A stretch of DNA of 64,000 bases from Nocardia gamkensis NBRC 108242 (lineage in GTDB: Bacteria; Actinomycetota; Actinomycetes; Mycobacteriales; Mycobacteriaceae), in NCBI RefSeq assembly GCF_001612985.1, contig NZ_BDBM01000015.1, forward strand, positions 62,001 through 126,000, read 5' to 3'. The notes beneath the pieces were generated by a model. It was not told the DNA's origin and did not search any database. It saw only the letters and a list, made by a program, of their open reading frames with translations. This document shows, in pieces, positions 43,197 through 52,116 of the stretch (position 1 is the first letter of the stretch; the number at the start of each line of letters is the position of its first letter). The translations under genes and the position numbers were made by a program.

Positions 43197-43820
43197 TCAG
43201 CGCGGGCCGAATTGCCGGTCGCCCGCGTCGCCGAGACCGGGCACGATGTAGGCGTTCTCGTTCAGTCCGGAGTCGACGACGGCGGTCACCAGCCGTACCG
43301 GCAGTCCCGAGTCCGCCAGTGTCGCAATACCTTCCGGTGCGGCGACGACGCAAACGGCGGTGATGTCGGTGGCGCCGCGGGCCGTGAGCAGCTGCAAGGT
43401 GTGCCGCATCGAGCCGCCCGTGGCCAGCATGGGGTCGAGCACGAAGACCGGCAGGCCGGCGAGATCGGCGGGCAGCGACTCCATATAGGGCACCGGCAGG
43501 TGGGTGTCCTCGTCGCGAGCGAGACCGACGAACCCGATTCTGGCGTCGGGGATCAGCTCGGCGGCCGCGTCGATCATGCCGAGCCCGGCGCGCAGCACCG
43601 GAACGAGCAGCGGCGGGCGGGCCAGCCGGATGCCTTCGGTGGGAGCGACCGGCGTGGTGATCTCGAAGCGCTCGACCTCCGCGTCGCGCAGCGCCTCGTA
43701 GATCAGGATGCCGGTCAGATCACGTAGTGCGGCACGGAAAGCCGGATTGGCCGTTCGCTCGTCCCGCATCGTGGTGAGCAGGGCGGCGACGAGTGGATGG
43801 TCCACGGTGAGGGTGCGCAT
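43197..43820 (-). CDS. upp: Uracil phosphoribosyltransferase
   Basis: 207 residues, full length. The PRPP-binding loop is [18 protein letters not shown], preceded by [21 protein letters not shown] and ending in the uracil-specific [15 protein letters not shown]. It makes UMP from uracil and PRPP. The start at 43820 ([20 protein letters not shown]) is the conserved family start; upstream sequence in frame is the divergent ESX gene region. Uracil would come from thymidine-phosphorylase/deaminase activity encoded nearby. Confidence 0.96.
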   Translation of the reverse strand: MRTLTVDHPLVAALLTTMRDERTANPAFRAALRDLTGILIYEALRDAEVERFEITTPVAPTEGIRLARPPLLVPVLRAGLGMIDAAAELIPDARIGFVGLARDEDTHLPVPYMESLPADLAGLPVFVLDPMLATGGSMRHTLQLLTARGATDITAVCVVAAPEGIATLADSGLPVRLVTAVVDSGLNENAYIVPGLGDAGDRQFGPR

Positions 43821-43965
43821 GAGGGAACGATAAAGTCGGTCACGGGTGCGCCGCCGGATGCCACCGGACTTTTTTTCCGAAGCGGCGGAACCGAACCGGA
43901 ACAGCGCGCGTCGAACCAAGTGGATGACGTACTCTGCCTGGGAACAACAGATGGGGGAAGCTCTG

Positions 43966-44286
43966 ATGCGGAAGATGTCGGCGGACACCGAAGGCATTGC
44001 GGCCTACGGCGCGACCGCTCACGTCATGGCGGGTGAGATGGCGGCGGCCGGGGTGAGCGCCGCGGCGGCGGAGCCCGCGCTGCTCGGCCCGATCATGGGA
44101 CTGATCGGCGGTGACTTCATGGCGGCCTACGCCGCGGCGCACGCCGGGCACGTCGCCGCGATCGGCCAGCTCTCGGCAGTGCTGACCAGCATGGGTGGCG
44201 CAGCCACCGGCGCGGCGACCGTCCTCACCGAGACCGACGCCACCCACGCGAGCGCGCTGCGGAACGCGGCCACCGAGGTGGAGTGA
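43966..44286 (+). CDS. ESX/T7SS target, EspC-like small protein
   Basis: 106 residues, Ala-rich helical protein ([21 protein letters not shown] ... [19 protein letters not shown]) with the layout of the EspC/DUF2580 type VII secretion targets, which form helix-turn-helix hairpins. The ATG at 43966 has GGGGAAG six bases upstream; ATG 43951 and 43975 are in frame too. It is first of four tightly packed genes, 4 bp before the NlpC/P60 gene. Export through an ESX system whose core genes are elsewhere is likely. In M. tuberculosis the same place between upp and Rv3311 holds sapM instead. Confidence 0.7.
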   Translation: MRKMSADTEGIAAYGATAHVMAGEMAAAGVSAAAAEPALLGPIMGLIGGDFMAAYAAAHAGHVAAIGQLSAVLTSMGGAATGAATVLTETDATHASALRNAATEVE

Positions 44287-44290
44287 GCCT

Positions 44291-45400
44291 GTGATCGATG
44301 TCAACGCACTGGCGCAACCGATCCTCGACCTGCTCGCCAGCTTCGGCAGCGGCGTGCTGCCCGCGGGCGGTCCCACCGACGCGCTGCGCAGCACCTCGTC
44401 CGTGGTCGACCAGATCCACCAGATGGGCCGCGACAGCATCAACGGGATGAACGCCGCGTGGGACGGTCGCGCGGCCGACGCGGCCACCGCCAAGGCGCTG
44501 CGCGTGCAGACCTCCGCGGCCACCATCTCCGATCGTGGCAACGAGATGGCGACGGTCGTGAACCAGGCCGCGGGCGAGGTCGAGACCGGCCAGAAGGATC
44601 TCACCGACATCGCGCAGTCCTTCGTGAACACCGCGGCGAGCATGGGGCCGGTCCTGGCGACGCCGGAAGGTCTGACGGTGCTCGTCGGCTCCGCGATCGA
44701 CCATCTCAACCAGGCCCTCAACGTCGTCGGCCGGGTCCAGAACGAATTGCAGACGCACACCGCGTCGATGAACGACCTCACCCCGCCGCCGACCACCCCG
44801 GCACTGGCCGGTGTCCCCGCCGCGGGCGTGCAGCAGGCGGCGTCCGCCGCGTCCGGCGTGCTCAACGGTGCGGGCTCGCTTCTGAGCACCGCGATGGCCA
44901 CACCGCTGCAGTCGCAGTCCTCACGCGGTTCCCGTGGCACGCCCGGCACGACGGGCACCCCCAAACCGGACACCGGTTCGTCGGGCACGCCCGACGACGG
45001 CAAGGGCGTGAAGATCACGCTGCCCGACGGCAGCGTGGTGGAGGCGCCCAACGAACAGGCCGCCACGGCGGTCCGGTCGGCGATCGGCGCCGTGGGCACG
45101 CCCTATGTCTGGGGCGGCAACAGCCCGGGCGCGGGATTGGATTGCAGCGGGCTCACCAAGTACGCCTACGGCGAGGCGGGCGTCGACCTGCCCCGGCTCG
45201 CGTGCGACCAGGGCAACGGGGCCACACCGGTGTCGGCCGGTGATCTGATGCCCGGCGACCTCGCGATCTGGGACGGCCACGTGGCCATGGTGATCGGGAA
45301 CGGCCAGTTGGTCGAGGCGGGTGACCCGGTCCAGATCAGCTCGATTCGAACGGAGAACTCAGGCATGGACTTCTACGGTTTCTACAGGCCGACGGCATGA
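44291..45400 (+). CDS. T7SS-associated NlpC/P60 peptidoglycan endopeptidase
   Basis: 369 residues. The N-terminal 165 residues form a WXG100/EspB-like helical bundle (HQMGRDSINGMNAAWDGRAAD contains the W-x-G turn). A Gly/Ser/Thr/Pro linker follows, then a C-terminal NlpC/P60 domain (about 255-369) with catalytic Cys285 (DCSGLTKYAY) and His in DGHVAMVIGN. It should cut peptide stems of peptidoglycan, perhaps to let the secretion machine or effectors pass. No Sec signal peptide, so ESX export is likely. GTG at 44291; its stop overlaps the next ATG (ATGA). Confidence 0.85.
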   Translation: MIDVNALAQPILDLLASFGSGVLPAGGPTDALRSTSSVVDQIHQMGRDSINGMNAAWDGRAADAATAKALRVQTSAATISDRGNEMATVVNQAAGEVETGQKDLTDIAQSFVNTAASMGPVLATPEGLTVLVGSAIDHLNQALNVVGRVQNELQTHTASMNDLTPPPTTPALAGVPAAGVQQAASAASGVLNGAGSLLSTAMATPLQSQSSRGSRGTPGTTGTPKPDTGSSGTPDDGKGVKITLPDGSVVEAPNEQAATAVRSAIGAVGTPYVWGGNSPGAGLDCSGLTKYAYGEAGVDLPRLACDQGNGATPVSAGDLMPGDLAIWDGHVAMVIGNGQLVEAGDPVQISSIRTENSGMDFYGFYRPTA

Positions 45401-45738
45401 CCCGACCCCCGGTTCCCAACGTCACGGTGGCGTCCAGCAGCAACCGGTCGGGCACCATCTCGGTGCGCGCGACCGATCAGGGCATGCCGGTCGAGATCAA
45501 GTTCGAGCGCAGCGAATACCGCTACGGCGCACAGTCGCTCGCCAACGAGATCCTGCGGCTCACCCAGCGTTCCGCCATCGCGGCGCGGGCGCGGCGGCGC
45601 GAACTGCTCGCCGAGTCGGGCATGCCCTCGGACATCCTCGACCGGCTCGGTCTGCCCACTCGCCAGCAGGCGGTGGACGAGCTGGACCGGATCGACGACG
45701 CGGACACGGGACCGACGACCTGGATGAGGCCGGTATGA
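45397..45738 (+). CDS. EspD/EspH-like (DUF2694-type) ESX accessory protein
   Basis: 113 residues. The core VRATDQGMPVEIKFERSEYRYGAQSLANEILRLTQRSA (shown in parts) and the LGLPT end follow the pattern of mycobacterial EspD/EspH, which act as chaperone-like partners of ESX substrates. A beta-rich first half is followed by helices. It overlaps both its neighbours by 4 bases, which points to tight coupling with the NlpC/P60 protein. The family match is by eye and moderate. Confidence 0.6.
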   Translation: MTRPPVPNVTVASSSNRSGTISVRATDQGMPVEIKFERSEYRYGAQSLANEILRLTQRSAIAARARRRELLAESGMPSDILDRLGLPTRQQAVDELDRIDDADTGPTTWMRPV

Positions 45739-46082
45739 GTGCGGAAATGGACGCCCTTGTCGCGGCGGCCACCCAGAAACTGGAGGCGCTGGAAGCCGCG
45801 CTGTACGGGTTGAAGCAGGTGCGCGGGCGGTGGACCTCCGAGGACGGCGCGGTGAGCGTCGAGGTGAACAGCGACGGCGCACTGGTCGGCCTGAGCTTGG
45901 CGGAATCGGTCACATCCCTGCCGCCCGCCGAGGTCGGGCAGTTGATCGTCTGGGCCTGCAGACAGGCCGCCGAGGACGCCGGAGCGCAGCGATCCAAGGT
46001 CGTTGCGACACTGAACGAGTCGTTCGTCCCCGCCGCGCAGCCGCCCGCGGGCACGAATGGGGGCGGGCCGGATAGTGCCTGA
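45735..46082 (+). CDS. YbaB/EbfC-like (EspL-like) ESX accessory protein
   Basis: 115 residues. A helix (AEMDALVAAATQKLEALEAALYGLKQ), then two strands (VSVEVNSDGALVGLSLAES) and a long helix match the YbaB/EbfC fold, used by EspL in ESX-1 loci. In that setting it works as a dimeric scaffold for secretion substrates rather than a nucleoid protein. Coupled by ATGA overlap to the gene before it and last in the four-gene cluster. Confidence 0.72.
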   Translation: MSAEMDALVAAATQKLEALEAALYGLKQVRGRWTSEDGAVSVEVNSDGALVGLSLAESVTSLPPAEVGQLIVWACRQAAEDAGAQRSKVVATLNESFVPAAQPPAGTNGGGPDSA

Positions 46083-46095
46083 CGCGGAAGGTCGA

Positions 46096-46101
46096 TAGGC
46101 T
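46096..46101 (+). promoter_or_regulatory. Candidate -10 for leaderless acidic protein gene
   Basis: TAGGCT lies 7 nt before the ATG at 46109; no ribosome binding site is visible. It suggests the gene has its own promoter despite following the ESX-accessory cluster by 26 bp. Confidence 0.4.
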
Positions 46102-46108
46102 TCCGCAC

Positions 46109-47368
46109 ATGGCTTCTGGAGACATCGTCCCGATCGAGCTCGGCCTGACCGACGGCGATCTCGTCACCCTGTGGGCACCGCGTTGGCGAGACGGTGACGA
46201 CGAGTGGGAGGCGTTCCTCGGTCACGAGGACGCCCTCTACGGTTTCGAGTCCGTGGCAGAGCTGGCCGCCTTCATCCGCACCAACGCCGACAACGACCTC
46301 GTGGACCATCCGGCCTGGAAGGTCGTCGCGGGTCTCTCGGCGGTCGAACTGGAACCGGAGGAGAATTTCACCTTCGACCTGGTCGCCGTGCCGGAGCTGG
46401 CCGCGGGCGAACCCGACGTCGACAGCGTCGCCGAGCTGGAGGACACCCTCGGCATGGTGCGCAACATCGGCGAGGTGTGCGAACTGGAGACGGTTACCAA
46501 ATTCTTCGGTTCCCATCCGGTGCTCGGCGCGCTGCCCGGCGGCGTGAGCGCGTTCGTCGGTCGCGACGGCGAGGAGCTGTGGGACCAGATCGGCGCCGCC
46601 ATCGCCAAGGGCTGGGACGACGTCCTGGACGCCATCGACTCCGTCGTGCAGACCCCCGAGGTCGACGCCGAGGCGGTCGCGGTCGCCGAGGCCGAACTGC
46701 TGGCCGCCGAGGAGAACGTGGTCGACGCCGACGACGCCGCCGACAGCGACGAGGAGGAGGAGTTCGAGCCCGTCGACCTCGACGCGGAAGAGGACGACGA
46801 CGAAGACGAGGACGAAGACGAATCGTTCTGGCACGAGGTCGGCATCGACCCGGTCAAGATCATCACGTCCGAAGGCAGCGTCTTCACCCTGCGCTGTTAC
46901 CTCGACGACGAGCCGATCTTCCTCGGTTCCAGGGGCTCGATCACGGTGTTCTCGTCCGAGCGCGCGCTGGCCCGCTACCTCGCCGACGACCACGAGCACG
47001 ACTTGGCCCGCGTGAGCACCTTCGCCGACGTGCAGACCGCGGCGGTGGACGGCTCACTGGAGGTCGAGGTGACCGACGAGAACGTCTACGTGCTGCCCGG
47101 CTTGGCCGAGGACTTGGCCGAAGGCCCCGAGGCGGTCGACATCGAACAGCTCGATCTGGCGGTGGAGCTGTTCACCGACGCCGCAGACTACGCCGACGAC
47201 GACACGGTGGAGCAGGCCCTGGCCCAGTCCACCCCGCTCGGCTGGTACGTCTCCTACCTGCTGAACCCCGACCCCACCCGGTTGGCGCCCAACCCGCCGT
47301 TCACAGCGGAGGCCCAGGCCTGGCGCGAACTGGAACGCAACCTGGAGTCCCGGCTCGACAAGCAGTAA
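46109..47368 (+). CDS. Conserved highly acidic protein (Rv3311-like)
   Basis: 419 residues. Two related-looking halves with a VAELAAFIRTNADNDLVDHPAW and a ALARYLADDHEHDLARVSTF segment each follow a short beta region (ALYGFESVAELAAF, SITVFSSERALARYL), suggesting an internal repeat. They are separated by a very acidic stretch (about 205-245) with runs of Asp and Glu. No membrane segment or known motif. By position it equals M. tuberculosis Rv3311, of unknown function. It converges with the next gene with stops back to back. Confidence 0.8.
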   Translation: MASGDIVPIELGLTDGDLVTLWAPRWRDGDDEWEAFLGHEDALYGFESVAELAAFIRTNADNDLVDHPAWKVVAGLSAVELEPEENFTFDLVAVPELAAGEPDVDSVAELEDTLGMVRNIGEVCELETVTKFFGSHPVLGALPGGVSAFVGRDGEELWDQIGAAIAKGWDDVLDAIDSVVQTPEVDAEAVAVAEAELLAAEENVVDADDAADSDEEEEFEPVDLDAEEDDDEDEDEDESFWHEVGIDPVKIITSEGSVFTLRCYLDDEPIFLGSRGSITVFSSERALARYLADDHEHDLARVSTFADVQTAAVDGSLEVEVTDENVYVLPGLAEDLAEGPEAVDIEQLDLAVELFTDAADYADDDTVEQALAQSTPLGWYVSYLLNPDPTRLAPNPPFTAEAQAWRELERNLESRLDKQ

Positions 47369-48025
47369 CTAGGGCAGCCGGATCCAGACCTGCTCGGCCT
47401 GTCCGAGCAGGCGTTCGTCGGCGCCGTAGACCGCGGTCGAGGCCCAGCATTTGCGTCCCTGCTCGCGGTGGAACTCGCCCACGACGACGCAGCGCTCATC
47501 GACTTCGGGGATGTCGTGCACGGTGGCGGTCATCGAGCCGAGCAGAGCGGGGCGTTCGAGCATGCCGGGTAGCGACCAACCGCCGGGGCAGTCCATCGCG
47601 GCCCACAGCAGCGGCGGCCCCAGCGGCACGGTGTCGTCGGGGATCCATGGCGCGGCCACTCGGTGCTCGTCGACCCGGCCGGGTTCGATACGCAGCCCGT
47701 CCGTCCGGCCACTGCCGCAGACGAAGCAGGACGCGAAGATCTCGATGCTGGTATAGCTGCGCGCTGCCTCGGTCGCGTCGGCGAAGGGGATACGTCCAGG
47801 GGCGTCGCGTTCGAGTTCGCCGCTCTCGGACTCGGCGATCAGCGTGTCACCGTCGTAGAGCCGTTCGGCCCGCACGTCGAGGGGCGTCTCGAGCGGCGGT
47901 GGGCTGCGCAGGACGACGGTGACCGTCCGCTCGTCGCGCTGGGCGGCGAGCAGACCGGCCACGTAGCCACCGTTGCCGGAGTCGGGTGGTCCGTTGAACC
48001 GGCGGGATATGCGCAGGGTCGCCAT
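47369..48025 (-). CDS. Hotdog-fold thioesterase-like protein
   Basis: 218 residues. The N-terminus RRFNGPPDSGNGGYVAGLLA matches acyl-CoA thioesterase-like hotdog proteins of actinobacteria, and the second half (WAAMDCPGGWSLPG, VVVGEFHREQGRKCWASTAVYGADERLLGQAEQVWIRL) is a second hotdog strand-helix unit. A possible metal or disulfide pair occurs at SCFVCGSGR. The substrate is probably an acyl-CoA. The stop codons of this gene and the acidic-protein gene touch. Confidence 0.72.
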   Translation of the reverse strand: MATLRISRRFNGPPDSGNGGYVAGLLAAQRDERTVTVVLRSPPPLETPLDVRAERLYDGDTLIAESESGELERDAPGRIPFADATEAARSYTSIEIFASCFVCGSGRTDGLRIEPGRVDEHRVAAPWIPDDTVPLGPPLLWAAMDCPGGWSLPGMLERPALLGSMTATVHDIPEVDERCVVVGEFHREQGRKCWASTAVYGADERLLGQAEQVWIRLP

Positions 48026-48110
48026 ATCGCCACGCTAGCGAACCGGTAGCCGGGCGGGCGCCCAACCTCGCAGCCGACGCTGCCTCGTCCCCGTAGGACG
48101 CCTGCCGCCC

Positions 48111-49208
48111 CTAGCCGATGAGGACCGCGTATCCGGGCTTGATGATGTCGTCGATGATCCGCAGCCGCTCGGGGAACGGGATGAACGCCGACTTCATGGC
48201 GTTGATGGTGAAGCGTTCCAGGTCACTCCAGCCGTAACCGAACGTCTCGACGAGCTTGAGCATCTCCTGGCTCATGCTGGTGTCGCTCATCAGCCGGTTG
48301 TCGGTGTTCACCGTGACGCGGAAGCGCAGGCGGGCCAGCAGGTCGAACGGGTGCTTGTCCAGCGACGGCACGGCGCCGGTCTGCACGTTCGACGACGGAC
48401 ACAGCTCCAGCGGGATGCGCATGTCCCGGACGTAGTTGGCGACCAGCCCGAGCTCTGCGTCCTCGACCGCGCCGGGCACGCTGATGTCGTCGGTGATTCG
48501 CACGCCGTGGCCGAGCCGGTCGCAGCCGCAGAACGCGAGCGCCTCGTGAATCGACGGCAGCCCGAAGGCCTCGCCCGCGTGGATGGTGAAGTGCGCGCTG
48601 TTGGCGCGCATGTACTCGAACGCGTCGAGGTGCCTGCTGGGCGGGTAACCGGCTTCCGCGCCCGCGATGTCGAAGCCGCCCACTCCGCGATCACGGAAGC
48701 GCACCGTCAGTTCCGCGATCTCCCGCGAGCGCGCCGCGTGCCGCATCGCGGTGAGCAGGCAGGTCACCACGATCGGATGTCCGCGCTGCGCGGCCGCCGC
48801 CTCGCCTTCACGGAATCCGGCCAGCGTGTGCTCGACCACCTCGTCCAATGTCAGCCCGCGCTCCAAGTGCTGTTCGGGGGCGAAGCGCACCTCCGCGTAG
48901 ACGACGCCGTCGGCGGCGAGATCCTCGGCGCATTCGCGGGCGACCCGGCGCAGCCCCTCCGGAGTCTGCATCACGGCGACGGTGTGCGCGAAGGTCTCCA
49001 GGTAGCGTTCCAGCGATCCGCTGTCGGCCGCGTCGCGGAACCAGGCCGCCAGCGACGCCTCGTCGGTGGCGGGTAGGTCCTCGTAGCCGCTGTGCGCGGC
49101 GAGTTCGAGCACCGTCGCGGGCCGCAAGCCACCGTCCAGGTGATCGTGCAGCAGCGCTTTCGGCGCTTGGCGGATCGAGGCGAGAGTCAGAGGCATCGGT
49201 CCAGTCAT
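48111..49208 (-). CDS. add: Adenosine deaminase
   Basis: 365 residues. Zinc and catalytic motifs are [42 protein letters not shown] and [15 protein letters not shown]. It deaminates adenosine and deoxyadenosine to inosine forms, which deoD can then cleave. The ATG at 49208 has TACCGT six bases upstream and no ribosome binding site, so it may be leaderless. It is followed in the same direction by nothing close; deoA and cdd lie upstream on the same strand, as in M. tuberculosis Rv3313c-Rv3315c. Confidence 0.95.
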   Translation of the reverse strand: MTGPMPLTLASIRQAPKALLHDHLDGGLRPATVLELAAHSGYEDLPATDEASLAAWFRDAADSGSLERYLETFAHTVAVMQTPEGLRRVARECAEDLAADGVVYAEVRFAPEQHLERGLTLDEVVEHTLAGFREGEAAAAQRGHPIVVTCLLTAMRHAARSREIAELTVRFRDRGVGGFDIAGAEAGYPPSRHLDAFEYMRANSAHFTIHAGEAFGLPSIHEALAFCGCDRLGHGVRITDDISVPGAVEDAELGLVANYVRDMRIPLELCPSSNVQTGAVPSLDKHPFDLLARLRFRVTVNTDNRLMSDTSMSQEMLKLVETFGYGWSDLERFTINAMKSAFIPFPERLRIIDDIIKPGYAVLIG

Positions 49209-49528
49209 GTATAGACGGTAGCCGCAGCGCGCCGAAACGGCAGCCGAGTCCGGCCGTGTCAACTATCTCGTTGCCCGCCGGATGCGGGCCGGCCCACGAC
49301 CGGACACCGCTCGGTTCGCCGCGCAGACACTGTGCGCGCAGCTTCCTGCCCTCGCGCATGCGTGCGGCCCGGCGGCACACCCGTGATCCGGCAGCGCAGC
49401 CGGGCCAGAGGCCGCATCGAGGGGCGGTGCGCGCACAGGTGCGGCCGCTGCGGGTGGCCGCCGTACCCTTTTCGGCGACCAAGGAGGCCCACGCGCCCTA
49501 CGCCGCCCGCTGGGTTACTGCGGACAGT
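49209..49528. other. Intergenic region between add and deoA
   Basis: 320 bp. Apart from the candidate add -10 (ACGGTA on the plus strand, 49215-49220) no gene, hairpin of note or repeat is recognised. Open frames on both strands are Arg/Pro-rich and lack start signals. Confidence 0.6.
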
Positions 49529-50818
49529 TCAGGACACGATGCGGTCGAGGATCAGCGCGGCTGGACCGGGCGCGGCAGTTGCCTCGATGGTGACGGCGTC
49601 GCGCAGGGCTGCCATGGCGCCGGTGAAGGCCTCGGGGGTGTCGGTATGCAGGGTGAGCAGCGGCTGGCCCGTGCTGACGGCATCGCCCGGTTTGGCGTGC
49701 ATCTCGATGCCCGCACCGGACTGCACCGGATCGCCCTGACGTGCCCGGCCCGCGCCGAGACGCCAGGCGGCGATACCGACGCTCAGCGCGTCGAGCCGGG
49801 TCAGCGTGCCGTCGGAGTCGGCGCGCACGGTCTCGGTGTGCTTCGCGGTGGGCAGCGGCGCGTCCGGGTCGCCGCCCTGGGCGCTGATCATCGCGCGCCA
49901 GTGATCCATCGCCCGGCCGTCGGCCAGCGCATCGGCGGGGTCGGTATCGAGCCCGGCCAGCGCGACCATCTCGCGAGCCAAGGCGATGGTCAGCTCGACG
50001 ACGTCCTCGGGACCGCCCCCGGCCAGCACCTCCACCGATTCCGCGACCTCCAGGGCATTGCCCGCGGTGCGGCCGAGCGGAGTGTCCATGGCGGTGAGCA
50101 GCGCGACCGTCCGGACGCCCGCGTCGGCGCCCAGTTCGACCATCGCGGTCGCCAACTCGCGCGCCCCGTCGAGTGTCTTCAAGAACGCTCCGGAGCCGAC
50201 CTTGACGTCGAGCAGCAGCGCCGCGGTGCCCTCGGCGATCTTCTTGCTCATGATCGAGCTGGCGATCAGCGGGATCGACTCGACCGTGCCGGTGACGTCG
50301 CGCAGGGCGTAGAGCCGCCGGTCCGCGGGCGCGAGGTCGGCGCCTGCCGCGCAGATCACCGCCCCGACGGCCGGGTCGGCCAGCAGGTCACGCATCCGCG
50401 ACGCAGGCACGTCCGCCTGCCAGCCGGGGATGGACTCCAGCTTGTCCAGCGTGCCGCCGGTGTGACCGAGGCCGCGCCCGGACAACTGCGGCACCGCGGC
50501 GCCGCACGCGGCGACCAGCGGAGCCAGCGGCAGCGTGATCTTGTCACCGACGCCGCCGGTCGAGTGCTTGTCCACGGTGGGGCGCGGCAGGCCTGCGAGA
50601 TCCATGCGCCGCCCGGAGGCGATCATGGCGGCGGTCCACCGCGCCGTCTCGCGCCGGGTCATCCCCCGCCAGAGGATCGCCATGGCCAGCGCGGACATCT
50701 GCTCGTCGGCCACCGTGCCGCGGGTGAACCCGTCGACCACCCAGTCGATCTGCGCGTCCGACAGCTCGCCGCCGTCCCGCTTGGTGGTGATGATCGAAAC
50801 CGCGTCGAGTGCCGTCAC
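49529..50818 (-). CDS. deoA: Thymidine phosphorylase
   Basis: 429 residues. The family signature SGRGLGHTGGTLDKLES and phosphate-site KHSTGGVGDK are present, with the C-terminal PYNP domain near residues 345-420. It converts thymidine or deoxyuridine plus phosphate to base and deoxyribose-1-phosphate. The GTG at 50818 fits the conserved start (TALDAVSIITTKRDGG); the extra frame upstream is not conserved-looking. No strong ribosome binding site is seen. Confidence 0.95.
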   Translation of the reverse strand: MTALDAVSIITTKRDGGELSDAQIDWVVDGFTRGTVADEQMSALAMAILWRGMTRRETARWTAAMIASGRRMDLAGLPRPTVDKHSTGGVGDKITLPLAPLVAACGAAVPQLSGRGLGHTGGTLDKLESIPGWQADVPASRMRDLLADPAVGAVICAAGADLAPADRRLYALRDVTGTVESIPLIASSIMSKKIAEGTAALLLDVKVGSGAFLKTLDGARELATAMVELGADAGVRTVALLTAMDTPLGRTAGNALEVAESVEVLAGGGPEDVVELTIALAREMVALAGLDTDPADALADGRAMDHWRAMISAQGGDPDAPLPTAKHTETVRADSDGTLTRLDALSVGIAAWRLGAGRARQGDPVQSGAGIEMHAKPGDAVSTGQPLLTLHTDTPEAFTGAMAALRDAVTIEATAAPGPAALILDRIVS

Positions 50819-51038
50819 GGTGGCCAGTTTGGCACGAGCCGACGGGCACCCGGGTTCTCGCCGATGGGACGGAACCGCACCGCGGCATCGCACCTTCGCT
50901 CGCGCCTGAGCCGAGGTCGGTTGCCGGAATCGCCCGGGCAACGAGCGAAGGCGCCCGGTTCGGAGGACCGCCGCCGCGAGTGCGTCCGGACACCGTCAGC
51001 AGAGGCGGCGCTAGAGCATGCGTCGCCGACGGACCCGG

Positions 51039-51440
51039 CTACACCTGTCCCGCGTCCAAATCGTCCGGCCCGAACGCGTCCGGCAGCAGCGCGCGCAACG
51101 GCACCGCACCGCCCTTGTGATCGACCAGGAGATCGGCCCCGCCGTGCTCGTAGAGCAATTGGCGGCAGCGACCGCAGGGCATCAGGATTTCGCCGCGAGA
51201 ATCGGTCACCGAGACGGCCACCAGACGCCCCCCGCCGCCCGAAATCAAGTTACCGATGAGTACACATTCGGCACACAGGCCTAATCCATATGAGACATTC
51301 TCCACATTGCAACCGCTCACCATGCGACCATCGACGCTGAGAGCCGCAGCGCCGACCGGAAACCGCGAGTACGGCGCATAGGCGTTTCGCATAACTCGAA
51401 ATGCGTTGTCACGCAGCAGTTTCCAGTCGATTTCCGGCAT
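51039..51440 (-). CDS. cdd: Cytidine deaminase
   Basis: 133 residues of the small tetrameric class. Zinc motifs are LCAECVLIGNL (C-A-E) and MPCGRCRQLLYE. It deaminates cytidine and deoxycytidine to uridine forms, feeding deoA and upp. The ATG at 51440 has GAGAGG upstream. It is divergent from sdhC across a 275-bp gap that contains an iron-box-like sequence. Confidence 0.95.
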   Translation of the reverse strand: MPEIDWKLLRDNAFRVMRNAYAPYSRFPVGAAALSVDGRMVSGCNVENVSYGLGLCAECVLIGNLISGGGGRLVAVSVTDSRGEILMPCGRCRQLLYEHGGADLLVDHKGGAVPLRALLPDAFGPDDLDAGQV

Positions 51441-51510
51441 GGGCAACCTCTCTGGGACCGGCCCGATCGCGGCCGCGCAAGGGCCACGACGGAACCCCGT
51501 ACACATCAAG

Positions 51511-51529
51511 AAAGGTAAGCCTAACCCGA
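51511..51529. promoter_or_regulatory. Iron-box-like (IdeR/DtxR) sequence between cdd and sdhC
   Basis: The 19-mer AAAGGTAAGCCTAACCCGA matches the palindromic IdeR/DtxR consensus (TTAGGTTAGSCTAACCTAA) at 14 of 19 positions, including the central GGT and CTAACC blocks. It lies 187 bp upstream of sdhC and 71 bp upstream of cdd. Confidence 0.5.
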
Positions 51530-51715
51530 TCCACTGTCGCGCAACGCACGGTACGCCGAATTAGTTCCGGGATTGCTGGAGGATTAGAGTCCAGAACAGA
51601 TCGGTTCAGGTTCCTGCGACGGGCCGGAGTACAGCCACCTGGGCATTCGCCCGCCACGCCGTCGGCGTCGGACCTGCGACCGGGTCCATCAACGACGTTG
51701 GAGGCACCGCACTCT

Positions 51716-52114
51716 ATGACCACGATTGAAGCTCCGGCCCAGCCGAAGCGGAAGACGCTGTACCGAGGCGACCCCGGAATGTGGTCGTGGGCGCTGCACC
51801 GGATCACCGGGGTCACGATCTTCTTCTTCCTCTTCGTTCACGTACTGGACACCGCCCTGGTGCGGGTGAGCCCGGACACCTACAACGAAGCGATCGAGAC
51901 CTACAAGACGCCCATCGTGGCGTTGATGGAGATGGGCCTGGTCGTCGTCGTCCTGTTCCACGCGCTCAACGGCGTCCGCGTGATCCTGGTGGACTTCTGG
52001 TCCAAGGGACCGAAGTACCAGCGCCTGATGCTCTGGATCATTCTCGCGATCTGGTTCCTGCTGGCCGTTCCCGCGATCGGGCGCCAGTTCTTCTACCTGT
52101 TCACGGAGCACTGA
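51716..52114 (+). CDS. sdhC: Succinate dehydrogenase cytochrome b556 subunit
   Basis: 132 residues with three transmembrane helices (about 34-55, 70-92, 106-127). WALHRITGVTIFFFLFVHVLD carries the quinone/heme-site His residues of the family. It anchors the catalytic subunits to the membrane and helps form the quinone site. The ATG at 51716 follows GGAGG by 11 nt. It is first of the sdhCDAB operon. Confidence 0.94.
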   Translation: MTTIEAPAQPKRKTLYRGDPGMWSWALHRITGVTIFFFLFVHVLDTALVRVSPDTYNEAIETYKTPIVALMEMGLVVVVLFHALNGVRVILVDFWSKGPKYQRLMLWIILAIWFLLAVPAIGRQFFYLFTEH

Positions 52115-52116
52115 TC

